A stretch of DNA of 64,000 nt from contig JAOSKM010000001.1 of assembly GCA_027493625.1 (NCBI GenBank), forward strand, positions 339,489-403,488, written 5' to 3'. The notes below the pieces were generated by a model. That model was not told the origin of the DNA. It saw only the letters and a list, made by a program, of their open reading frames with translations, and did not search any database. How positions within the stretch are numbered: the first letter of the stretch is position 1; every line of letters starts with the position of its first letter. Both the position numbers and the translations under genes were made by a program. The stretch is from Planctomycetota bacterium (GTDB taxonomy: Bacteria > Planctomycetota > UBA8742 > UBA2392). Below, in pieces: positions 8,616-16,388 of this stretch.

Positions 8616-9677
8616 ATGGGCGTTTTCTCCAGAACGATGCTGATGCTGACGCTGGCCTGGCTTGTCGGCCTGCTGGTCACCTTCATCTTCATGTACACCA
8701 GCAAGGAACCGAGCTGGCGCGACAAGTTCGTTGCCGAGGCCAACATCCGGCGCGCCATCGCGTACCGCTATGTTGACATCAAGGGCGGCATCGTGGCTGA
8801 GCGCGGCCATGACAAGGGCCCCAGCACCGACGACACCGGCCTGACGCCGGAAAGCCTGGGGGCTGCGCCTTTCGGGCTGCCTGATGAGGGCGCGGCCGCT
8901 CCCGGAGGCACCGATCCTCTGCCCGGCGCGAAGGTCAGCCCTTCGGCCAGCCTGTACCGCATCGAGCAGGACAAGGGCGCCAAGCAGAACGACAACTTCA
9001 CGGCGGCCAAGCAGCAGGCGATTGCGGACATCACGGCCCTGCGCGAAGCGATTGCGGCGGCGCAGCGCGAGCGCCGCGTGCATGACGCGCGCCTGGCCCA
9101 GGTGCGCGAAGCGGCCCGCATGTTCGCCGCCGAGATGCAGAGCTATCGCTACATCATCGCCAGCTTCCAGCAGAAAGTGTTCAACCTCGACTACGAGATC
9201 CAGCGCGCCATGATCGAGCGCGACGCCCTGAAGGCCGAGCTGGCCCAGGTCGAGAACGACATCCGCCGCATCGACAGCCAGCAGCTCACCCTCGAGGACG
9301 ACTACTACGAGATCAGCAAGCGCTACGAGGGCACCATCAAGGTGCTGGCCATGTACGAGGTGGGCGACAAGAACCTGCGCATGATGGCCGATACCGCCGG
9401 TCGCGGCTGGCTGCGCGGCAAGGTGGTCGGGGTCGGCGACGACCCGAACACCGGTGTCGTCAGCATCAGCATCGGCAGCAACGAGGGCGTGTTCGAAGGC
9501 CAGACCTTCTCGATCTTCCGCGATGACTCCTTCGTGGGACGCATGGTGGTCGAGAACGTGCGCGCCAACGTTGCGGTTGGACGCCTCGCCCCCGAGTTCC
9601 GCGGCAAGCGCGTCGTGCTGAACGGCGACAACGTCAAGACGGCCGAGCCTTACCGCAACGGCGCCATGCGCCGCTAA
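8616..9677 (+). CDS. Membrane-anchored coiled-coil protein, second gene of the operon
   Basis: 353 residues with the same plan as the upstream gene: N-terminal membrane helix (about 7-28), a proline/glycine-rich spacer, a coiled coil (about 115-235), and a beta-rich C-terminal domain. That domain has 'LRGKVVGVGDD', 'GSNEGVFEGQTFSIFRDD' and 'VGRMVVENVRANVAVGRL'. It shares the 'INKG/GSNEGV...F' pattern with the 7686 product, suggesting the two are distant paralogues. Probably a periplasmic scaffold; function unknown. Confidence 0.8.
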   Translation: MGVFSRTMLMLTLAWLVGLLVTFIFMYTSKEPSWRDKFVAEANIRRAIAYRYVDIKGGIVAERGHDKGPSTDDTGLTPESLGAAPFGLPDEGAAAPGGTDPLPGAKVSPSASLYRIEQDKGAKQNDNFTAAKQQAIADITALREAIAAAQRERRVHDARLAQVREAARMFAAEMQSYRYIIASFQQKVFNLDYEIQRAMIERDALKAELAQVENDIRRIDSQQLTLEDDYYEISKRYEGTIKVLAMYEVGDKNLRMMADTAGRGWLRGKVVGVGDDPNTGVVSISIGSNEGVFEGQTFSIFRDDSFVGRMVVENVRANVAVGRLAPEFRGKRVVLNGDNVKTAEPYRNGAMRR

Positions 9678-9717
9678 ACAAACTGGTCGAAACGGCAGTA
9701 CTGTCAAGGAAACAGCA

Positions 9718-10362
9718 ATGGCAAAGAAGCCTCTTCCTCCCAAACGCCCGGCAGGCGGCGCCCCCAAGGGCGGTCCCGCCGGCGCGCCCCCGGCCGCGAA
9801 GTCCGAGGCGGTGGGCAAGTTCGACAAGTTCGCGACCTTCGCCCTGGCGGTGCCCAGCGCAGTGATCGCGCTGCTCTGCCTGGTGCTGGCGGTGGCGTAC
9901 ACGAACCGCGACTTCGGCATCGGCCTGGCCGGTTTCCCCAAGAAGTCGATCGTGAGCTGGAACAGCGGGCCGGAGTCGGTCCAGCGGCTGGGCGACCCGG
10001 TGCGCATCACCGGCTTCCAGACCCACAACTACATCGGACGCCTTGCCGAAGGCGAGCTGGACGTGGCGGTGCTGAATGTTGGCAGCTCGAACAACGTGAA
10101 TCTGGGCGACGTCTTCACGCTCGCCAGTCAGGCGGACGGCAACGTGCGTCTCGAGTTCGTGGTGTTCGACGTCGGCGACACCAGCAGCCTCGCCTACGTG
10201 CTGCTGGGCCAGGACGTCTCCGAGGGCAAGGCCCGCAAGTACAGCCTGCGCGAATCCCACATCAAGGAACTGTGCGGAGGCCTGAACAACATTCCCGTCA
10301 AGCGCGATTGGCCCGACCAGATCGTGCGCCGCTACGTCGAAGCCCGCACCAACGCACAGTAA
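9718..10362 (+). CDS. Single-pass membrane protein, third gene of the operon
   Basis: 214 residues. A cytoplasmic proline/glycine/alanine-rich tail (about 1-35) precedes one membrane helix (about 45-63) and a beta-rich periplasmic domain ('GRLAEGELDVAVLNVGSSNNVNLGDVF' region). The phrase 'NNVNLGDVFTL' echoes the 'NKGRRDGVELHQKF' and 'GSNEGVFEGQTF' segments of the two upstream proteins. All three may therefore carry versions of the same small beta domain. AAGGA lies just before the ATG. Function unknown. Confidence 0.78.
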   Translation: MAKKPLPPKRPAGGAPKGGPAGAPPAAKSEAVGKFDKFATFALAVPSAVIALLCLVLAVAYTNRDFGIGLAGFPKKSIVSWNSGPESVQRLGDPVRITGFQTHNYIGRLAEGELDVAVLNVGSSNNVNLGDVFTLASQADGNVRLEFVVFDVGDTSSLAYVLLGQDVSEGKARKYSLRESHIKELCGGLNNIPVKRDWPDQIVRRYVEARTNAQ

Positions 10363-10377
10363 ACAGTTCGAACCCTG

Positions 10378-10411
10378 CCGCCGCCGCCCACGGGCGGCGG
10401 CGGTCTTTTTT
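10378..10411 (+). terminator. Rho-independent terminator
   Basis: CCGCCGCCGCCC pairs with GGGCGGCGGCGG around a tight ACG/CACG loop and is followed by TCTTTTTT. It ends the three-gene membrane operon and separates it from the HtrA cluster. Confidence 0.9.
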
Positions 10412-10539
10412 CAATCTGCCGCCCGCTCCCTTTTTTCGTGAGGATTTTGCGGTTCGATTCACCACCTCTGCTCCGTAAAAGTGGGTGACGCCGGGCCCGC
10501 TGGGTCCCTGTCAAAACCCCGAACACGAAAGGATTTCGG

Positions 10540-11754
10540 ATGGGTGTGGCTTCTTTGTTGACGCGCCGCTTCAAGCCGCTGCTGCTCGCGGCGGCTGTGA
10601 CCGGGCTGGCCGTGGCCGCCGCGGTCGCGACCCCCTTTGCGGGCGCGGAAGGAAAATTCGAGACGCTGAAGAGTCTGCAGACCGAGCGCCGCAACTTCGC
10701 CAAGGCGATCAGCCCGGCCGTGGTGGCAATTGCCACCGAGAAGCCGGACCTGAGCAATCCTGGCCAGACCGGCCTGGCGGGCGGCAGCGCCACGGCCAGC
10801 AGCGGCTTTGTTGTGGACGGCGATTATGTCGTCACCTGCATCGAGTCCGGCCCGCTGATGGGCCGGGGCGATGACCCTTACCTGGCGCCAGGCGCGGGCG
10901 TCTGGATGATGGCCCACGACGGCACCGAGTTCAAAGGCAAGGTGGTGGGGCGTGACCGCCGCAACCTGCTGCTGCTGATCAAGATGGAGGATGGTCACCC
11001 CAGCCTGCCCTCGCTGCGCCTGGGTGATTCGGACCAGATGGCCATGGGCAGCGCGGTGTGCGGCTTCGGCAACACGCTGGACAGCCTGCTGATCGACCGC
11101 CAGATCTCGATGACCTACGGCACCGTCTCCGGCTTCTACCGCTTCGAGCCCATCGACGTGATGGAACCGGACAGCGACGACACCGGCGGCGACCCCTACA
11201 AGGGCAACGTGCTCGAGGTTGACGTGGCGGTCCATGACGGCGACCACGGCGGCCCGATCGTGAACCTGAAGGGCGAAGTGGTCGGCATGACCTGCGCCCA
11301 CTTCATGGCCGGGCGCCACCTGGGCTGCGCGGTGCCGAGCAACCAGATCCGCGCGGTGCTGGCGCAGTTGAAGAAGGGCGTGGCGCAGGACGAGCTGGCG
11401 CAGGGCTGGCTGGGCTTCAAGGCCAAGAAGCCGACCGCGAGCCGTGACATCTTCATCTCGGACGTCGAGCCCGACAGCCCGGCCTCGAAGGCCGGCATCA
11501 AGGTGGGCATGCAGCTGGTGCGCGTGGACAACTACCGCATCCCGAACTGGGAGCGCCTGCGCGAAATGCTGGGCGTCGGCTACATCACCCGCAAGCGCAA
11601 GGTGGGCAACATGTTCCAGAGCCGCGAAGTGGAAGTGCCGGTCAGCTACGGCGTGCCCGTGGGCACCCACATCCAGCTGACCCTGCGCAACCCCGACGAC
11701 GGCACGGAAAAGACCGTGGACCTGGTCGTGGGTGAAAAGGCCGAGGACTTCTAA
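10540..11754 (+). CDS. Catalytically degenerate HtrA-like (S1C) protein with PDZ domain
   Basis: 404 residues with a signal peptide (about 8-36), a trypsin-like HtrA fold (about 50-270) and a PDZ domain (about 285-345 plus a tail strand). All three triad positions appear to have changed. The TNxHV histidine position reads 'VTCIES' (E102), the aspartate position reads 'RRNLLLL' (N142), and the nucleophile motif GNSGGP reads GDHGGP (H236). The surrounding fold residues (GGP, 'KGEVVGM', 'AVPSNQI') are intact, so it is an expressed non-proteolytic paralogue rather than a decayed gene. A chaperone, adaptor or regulatory role toward the active protease two genes downstream is inferred. Confidence 0.85.
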   Translation: MGVASLLTRRFKPLLLAAAVTGLAVAAAVATPFAGAEGKFETLKSLQTERRNFAKAISPAVVAIATEKPDLSNPGQTGLAGGSATASSGFVVDGDYVVTCIESGPLMGRGDDPYLAPGAGVWMMAHDGTEFKGKVVGRDRRNLLLLIKMEDGHPSLPSLRLGDSDQMAMGSAVCGFGNTLDSLLIDRQISMTYGTVSGFYRFEPIDVMEPDSDDTGGDPYKGNVLEVDVAVHDGDHGGPIVNLKGEVVGMTCAHFMAGRHLGCAVPSNQIRAVLAQLKKGVAQDELAQGWLGFKAKKPTASRDIFISDVEPDSPASKAGIKVGMQLVRVDNYRIPNWERLREMLGVGYITRKRKVGNMFQSREVEVPVSYGVPVGTHIQLTLRNPDDGTEKTVDLVVGEKAEDF

Positions 11755-11802
11755 ACGACAGCGCAGGCGAGAACCTCGCCGGACGCCGCAAAGGAACCGA
11801 AC

Positions 11803-12927
11803 ATGAAAAAACTTGCACTGGCACTTGCCCTGATCCTCGCTGTCGGCGTTGCCGTCAACGTGGCCCAGGATGCCAAGCCCACCACCCCGCCGTTCCGGCA
11901 CGTCAGCGTGCCGTCCATGAAGCTGCACCAGGACCTCGAGCGCCACCGCATCGAGATGGCGAAGTACGTCTCGCAGCACACCGTTTCGGTCGAGATCGAC
12001 TATGACCGTGAGCCCGTGGCCGCGACGCCGCGAATCCCCGGCCTGCAGGGCCTGGGTGGGCCGGACATGAACGACCCGTTCTTCCGCTATGACATCGGCC
12101 CCTTCTCGGGCCTGGTGGTCGGCGCCAACCACATCCTGATCAGCGACCGCTGCCTGGGCGAATTCAGCGCCGATGGGCCCAGCGATGCGGTGGAAGCCAT
12201 CACCGTCACGCTCCCCAACGGCGAGCGCTGGCCGGCCCGCGTGGTGGGCCGCCACCAGCAGATCGACCTGGCGCTGCTCGAGCTCGACTGCGTCATCAAC
12301 GAAACCTGCCCTGAGCTGAATGTGCTGCAGTTCCCCAAGGACAAAGTACAGCTCAAGCGCGGCGAGGGCGTGATCGTCGTCGGCCGCGGCCAGAACCCGC
12401 TGGGCACCCTGGTCAACGACGGCATCGTCAGCGCCCTCGAGCGCGAAGACGGCCGCGCCTTCCAGCTTGATTCACGCATCGGCAACAGCACGCTGGGCGC
12501 GCCGGTGGTGAACACCAGCGGCGTGCTGGTGGGCATGGTGACCTTCCACAACCACCCGACTTTCGGCCAGGCCAGCGGCGTCAGCTACGCGGCGTACATC
12601 CACGAGGTGCGCGACGCCTACGGAGCCATGAAGGAAGGCAAGTTCATCCCGCGTCCGCCCGCCCCGTTCATGGGCATCGGCGCCAACAAGAAGTGGCCGG
12701 ACAAGCCGGGCCTCGAGATCGGCAACGTGGTGCCCGGCAGCGGCGCGGAAAAGGCCGGGCTGCGCGTGAACGACATCATCACGCAGGTGGACGGCAAGGA
12801 CATGAACGACCTGGAAGACCTGCTGCAGGTGATCGCCGGGCGCAAGGTGGGCGACACGCTCAAGGTGAAGTACATCCGCGGCGAGGAAGAGCGCACCGTG
12901 GAAGTGACCCTGGGGGCGCGTCCGTAG
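11803..12927 (+). CDS. Second catalytically degenerate HtrA-like protein with PDZ domain
   Basis: 374 residues: signal peptide (1-21), HtrA-like fold (about 50-265) and one PDZ domain (about 283-370, 'VVPGSGAEKAGLRVNDIITQVDG'). The aspartate of the triad is kept (D155 in 'QIDLALLEL'). The histidine motif reads 'LISDRCL' (R116), and the serine motif reads 'NSTLGAPVV', with leucine (L231) at the nucleophile position. It should not cleave peptides. It lies 48 bases after the first pseudoprotease and 49 before the active one. Binding of unfolded proteins or control of the neighbour is inferred. Confidence 0.85.
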   Translation: MKKLALALALILAVGVAVNVAQDAKPTTPPFRHVSVPSMKLHQDLERHRIEMAKYVSQHTVSVEIDYDREPVAATPRIPGLQGLGGPDMNDPFFRYDIGPFSGLVVGANHILISDRCLGEFSADGPSDAVEAITVTLPNGERWPARVVGRHQQIDLALLELDCVINETCPELNVLQFPKDKVQLKRGEGVIVVGRGQNPLGTLVNDGIVSALEREDGRAFQLDSRIGNSTLGAPVVNTSGVLVGMVTFHNHPTFGQASGVSYAAYIHEVRDAYGAMKEGKFIPRPPAPFMGIGANKKWPDKPGLEIGNVVPGSGAEKAGLRVNDIITQVDGKDMNDLEDLLQVIAGRKVGDTLKVKYIRGEEERTVEVTLGARP

Positions 12928-12976
12928 GTTTACGAACTGTCGCGGGCCCCGTGCCCGCTGAAAACAGGAAACGAAC

Positions 12977-14338
12977 ATGAAGAAGATCATTGCGGCAATC
13001 GCACTGAGCCTGATGCTCGGCGGCGTCGTCAGCCACGCGGACAACACCCCGCCCAAGGCCAACCCCACCGTCGAGAAGCGCGAGGCGGAGCTGATCAAGC
13101 TGGTTGACCAGCTGTACCCGGCCTTCGTGCTGATCGGCGGCGGATCCGGCGTCGCGATCAGCGAGGACGGCTACTTCCTCACCAACCACCACGTCTGGAA
13201 CCAGGCGGCGGCGCCCGCCAACATGGTGGTCAAGATGGCCGGCAACAACCGGCAGTTCACGGCCGACGCCGTGGGCGCCGACCCGCGCGGCGACATCGTG
13301 CTCGGCAAGCTGCGCCTGGAAGAGGGCGAGAAGGTCCCCTTCGTGAAGCTGGGCGACAGCGACAAGGTGCAGATCGGCGACTTGTGCCTGTCGATCGGCA
13401 ATCCCTTCCTGCTGAGCGGGCGGGGCAGCGAGCCGACGGTCACCTTCGGCACGGTGACGGCCAACAACCGCTTCCAGGGCGGCTACAACGACTGCATCCA
13501 GATCGACACCGCCATCAACCCCGGCAACTCCGGCGGACCCAGCTTCAACATTGACGGCGAGATGATCGGGATCAACGGGCGCAACATCGCCAGCCACGGC
13601 AAGCGCTTCAACACCGGCGCGGGTTACGCCATCCCCGCCAACCAGATCCGCAACTTCCTGGACACCCTGAAGGCCCAGAGCGGCGGCGCCCTGGTGGTGC
13701 GGCACGGCATGGTCGGCGGGCTCACGCTTGACATGTCAAGCCAGAACGGCGCCGTGGTGCGCGCCGTCGAGGACAACAGCGACGCCCAGGACGCCGGCTT
13801 CCAGCCCGGCGACATCATCACCGCCATGGACGGCAAGCCCGTCTTCAACTCCTACCGCTACTACGGCATCATCGGCACCAAGCCCCGCGGCTCCAGCTTC
13901 AGCTTCACCGTCACGCGCGGCGACAAGCAGGTCACCCTCACCGGCCGCAACGCCGTCCCGACCGAGAGCGGCCAGTTCGGCACCGTGCCGCGCCCCGACG
14001 ACGAGGCGCGCAAGGGCGGCGGCGGTATGCAGGCGATGTTCGGCGACCCCTTCAAGCTGCCGGCCATGAAGAGCAGCCTGGGCTTCAAGGGCGAGTACAA
14101 CAGCGACCGCGCCGTGGGCGGTTACAAGATCACCGGCCTGAAGAACGGCAGCCCGCTGCTCGAGGCCGGACTGGCGGAAGGCGACATCCTGACCAGGGTG
14201 AACGGGCGTGAGATCCGCTATTTCGCGGACATGCACGACATCCTGATCGCGATTGAGCCCGGCACCGAGGTGACCATCACCTACATCCGCGGCGGCGAAA
14301 CCCTGGAAGTAAAGGCCAAGACCACCAAGGCCAAGTAG
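12977..14338 (+). CDS. HtrA/DegP-family periplasmic serine protease with two PDZ domains
   Basis: 453 residues: signal peptide (1-21, SHA cut), trypsin-like domain (about 40-235) and two PDZ domains (about 240-310 and 365-445). The catalytic triad is complete: H72 (TNHHVW), D106 (DPRGDIVL), S185 (GNSGGP). This matches the DegP/DegQ domain plan of envelope quality-control proteases that cut or hold misfolded proteins. It is the last gene of a same-strand cluster of three HtrA-like genes and ends at a strong hairpin. It is the only member expected to be proteolytic. Confidence 0.92.
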   Translation: MKKIIAAIALSLMLGGVVSHADNTPPKANPTVEKREAELIKLVDQLYPAFVLIGGGSGVAISEDGYFLTNHHVWNQAAAPANMVVKMAGNNRQFTADAVGADPRGDIVLGKLRLEEGEKVPFVKLGDSDKVQIGDLCLSIGNPFLLSGRGSEPTVTFGTVTANNRFQGGYNDCIQIDTAINPGNSGGPSFNIDGEMIGINGRNIASHGKRFNTGAGYAIPANQIRNFLDTLKAQSGGALVVRHGMVGGLTLDMSSQNGAVVRAVEDNSDAQDAGFQPGDIITAMDGKPVFNSYRYYGIIGTKPRGSSFSFTVTRGDKQVTLTGRNAVPTESGQFGTVPRPDDEARKGGGGMQAMFGDPFKLPAMKSSLGFKGEYNSDRAVGGYKITGLKNGSPLLEAGLAEGDILTRVNGREIRYFADMHDILIAIEPGTEVTITYIRGGETLEVKAKTTKAK

Positions 14339-14354
14339 GCAGCCCGACAACCGG

Positions 14355-14384
14355 ACGGGGACAGGCGTAAACGCCTGTCCCCGT
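14355..14384. terminator. Hairpin between convergent HtrA and UbiD genes
   Basis: ACGGGGACAGGCG and CGCCTGTCCCCGT form a perfect 13-bp stem with a TAAA loop, between the stop codons of two convergent genes. Only a short T-run (TTCT) follows, so it may act as a barrier in both directions. Its GGGGACAG core resembles the palindromes found elsewhere in the window. Confidence 0.65.
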
Positions 14385-14410
14385 TCTGCATGGCAGCGAG
14401 ATGCTGGCCC

Positions 14411-16348
14411 TTACGGCAGGAACGCCGTGGGCATCTCGATGCCTCTGCCCTTCAGCAGTTCCTTCACCCGCTCCAGCACTTGCGGCGGGTGCACCTGCAT
14501 CTCCGGCCAGTCGCGCTCAAAGCCGTCGCGGGCGTCCTTCTTTGTGGCGTCCACGACAATGTGTTTCGGGTGGCGCTTGAGCAGCCAGCGGCCGTCGACC
14601 TGCACCGGCGTTTCGTCGAACAGCAGGTCGCGCTCGGGGTCGATGTTGGCGAGCGCGGCCCACACCAGGGCTTCCCGGTCGCCGGGCTTGATCAAGCCCG
14701 CCGGCAGCATCACGACCAGCGGCAGGGGCGCTTCACCCGCCTGCTGGAAGATCGCGTTCGCCAGCTCGCGCGGCTGGTGCCCTCGGGTTTTATTCAGCTC
14801 CAGCACGGTGACGAATTCGCCCACCTGCCAGGAACCCGTCACGCCTTCCAGGCCTGCCAGGGGGACAGGCACTCCAGCCTGTGCCGGCGAATCGGCGCGG
14901 ACAGGAATGTCCGCGCCACTGAGCCCGAGAATGCCCGAGCCCTGGCCGTGCGTGCCGACGTCGCCGGGCAGTGGTATTGACGCGTCAATGCAAAGCTTGC
15001 TGCCGAAGTGCAGGGCGCGGGTGGCGTGGTCCAGCGTTTCCGTGGGTCCCAGCACCATCTCGAAGCTGCTGGTCGCGTCAAGGCGCTGCAGCACCCAGCG
15101 CGCCACGGCCGCTTCGTCGTGCACGTCGGGGCCGTGCTGGTCGATCACCACGATGGTCTTGGTGAACATGGCCTGGCCCAGGCCCCAGATTGCGTGGGCA
15201 ACCTTGCGGGCCTGGCCCGGGTAGCTCTTGTGGATCTTCACCAGCATCAGGTTGTGCGCCACGCCGCTGAACGGCAGGCGATAATCGACGACTTCCGGGA
15301 TGGTCTGCTGCATCAGCGGCAAAAACAGCCGCTCGATGGCCTGCGCCATCCAGGCATCTTCCTGGGGCGGCGGGCCGACCACCGTGGCGAAGTAAACCGG
15401 CTTGCGGCGCTGCGTGATGGCGCTGACGTGGAACACCGGGTAGTCGTCGGCCAGGCTGTAGAAGCCGGTGTGGTCGCCGAAGGGACCCTCGCGCCGGCGT
15501 TCGTCGATGTGGATCCAGCCCTCGATCACGTAGTCCGCGCTGGCGGGCACCTGCAGCGGCACGGTCTTGCACTCCACCATCTTCACCGGCCGCCCCTGCA
15601 GGAAGCCGGCCAGGATCATCTCGTCCATGCCGGGCGGCAGCGGCACCACGGCGCTGAAGGTGATGGCCGGCGCGCCGCCGATCGCGATCGCGGCCGGCAG
15701 CCGATTTTCACGCCTGGCCTTCGCCTGGCGCATGTGTTCGGCGGCGGTGTGATGCGTGTGTACATGAAAGCCCGTGGTGCGCTTGTCGAACTGCTGGATG
15801 CGGTACATGCCGCAGTTGCGCTTGCCGTCTTTCGGCGAGTGGGTGAACACCAGCGGGAAGGTCACGAAGCGCCCGCCGTCTTCAGGCCAGGTCTTGAGGA
15901 TCGGGATGCTGTCGAGGTCGATGGCATCGCCCGTGTGCACGACCTCCTGGCAGGGCGCTTTCTTCACGTACTTCGGGAAGAAGCCCGCCAGTTCTTTCAG
16001 CGTGGGCAGCACCTCCAGCTTCTCGATCAGCGTGCGGCGCGGCGTCTGCAGGTCCTCCAGCAGGCGGGAAAGGCGCCTGGTCAAGCCGTGGAAGTCCTGC
16101 ACTCCGCACACCATGCTGAGCCGTTTCTCGCTGCCCAGCGCGTTGATCAGCACCGGGGCGCGGTACTCGCGGCCGTCGGGTCCCGTCGGGCGATGGAACA
16201 GCAATGCGGGTCCGCCGCCGGGCAGCTTGGAGACGCGGTCGGCGGCGCAGGCGATCTCCTGGTCTACGCTGACGGGTTCCCGGAATTCGAGCAGTTCTCC
16301 GGCGTCGCGCAGGGCGGTGATGAAAGATTCCAGGTCTTCGAAGGGCAT
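14411..16348 (-). CDS. UbiD-family prenylated-FMN decarboxylase
   Basis: 645 residues, at the long end of the UbiD family. These enzymes use prenylated FMN to decarboxylate aromatic or unsaturated acids. The conserved block 'EGPFGDHTGFYS' carries the family Glu and Asp near the active site, and the N-terminal 'SFITALRDAGELLEF' is typical. Because mqnA and mqnC lie 25 kb away, a role in the decarboxylation step of the futalosine menaquinone pathway is plausible but not shown. Around residues 478-495 the chain carries an insertion ('GADIPVRADSPAQAG') encoded by tandem DNA palindromes. It ends beside the convergent HtrA gene. Confidence 0.88.
   Translation of the reverse strand: MPFEDLESFITALRDAGELLEFREPVSVDQEIACAADRVSKLPGGGPALLFHRPTGPDGREYRAPVLINALGSEKRLSMVCGVQDFHGLTRRLSRLLEDLQTPRRTLIEKLEVLPTLKELAGFFPKYVKKAPCQEVVHTGDAIDLDSIPILKTWPEDGGRFVTFPLVFTHSPKDGKRNCGMYRIQQFDKRTTGFHVHTHHTAAEHMRQAKARRENRLPAAIAIGGAPAITFSAVVPLPPGMDEMILAGFLQGRPVKMVECKTVPLQVPASADYVIEGWIHIDERRREGPFGDHTGFYSLADDYPVFHVSAITQRRKPVYFATVVGPPPQEDAWMAQAIERLFLPLMQQTIPEVVDYRLPFSGVAHNLMLVKIHKSYPGQARKVAHAIWGLGQAMFTKTIVVIDQHGPDVHDEAAVARWVLQRLDATSSFEMVLGPTETLDHATRALHFGSKLCIDASIPLPGDVGTHGQGSGILGLSGADIPVRADSPAQAGVPVPLAGLEGVTGSWQVGEFVTVLELNKTRGHQPRELANAIFQQAGEAPLPLVVMLPAGLIKPGDREALVWAALANIDPERDLLFDETPVQVDGRWLLKRHPKHIVVDATKKDARDGFERDWPEMQVHPPQVLERVKELLKGRGIEMPTAFLP
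14863..14917. repeat. Tandem palindromes inside the UbiD gene
   Basis: Two adjacent hairpins are present: GGACAGGC/GCCTGTGCC around ACTCCA, and GGCGCGGACA/TGTCCGCGCC around GGAA (14894-14917). They are in frame and translated into about 18 extra residues. The same layout, two palindromes with small purine/pyrimidine loops, recurs between genes at 54592-54637. Confidence 0.7.
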
Positions 16349-16388
16349 GGCCGGAATCTAGCTTGTGCGGTCAGCGGGGCAATCGCAA

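Noticed and set aside
7716..10028. Open frame of 770 codons on the minus strand
   Set aside because: Antisense to three plus-strand genes with good ribosome sites; histidine/valine/alanine-rich shadow sequence.
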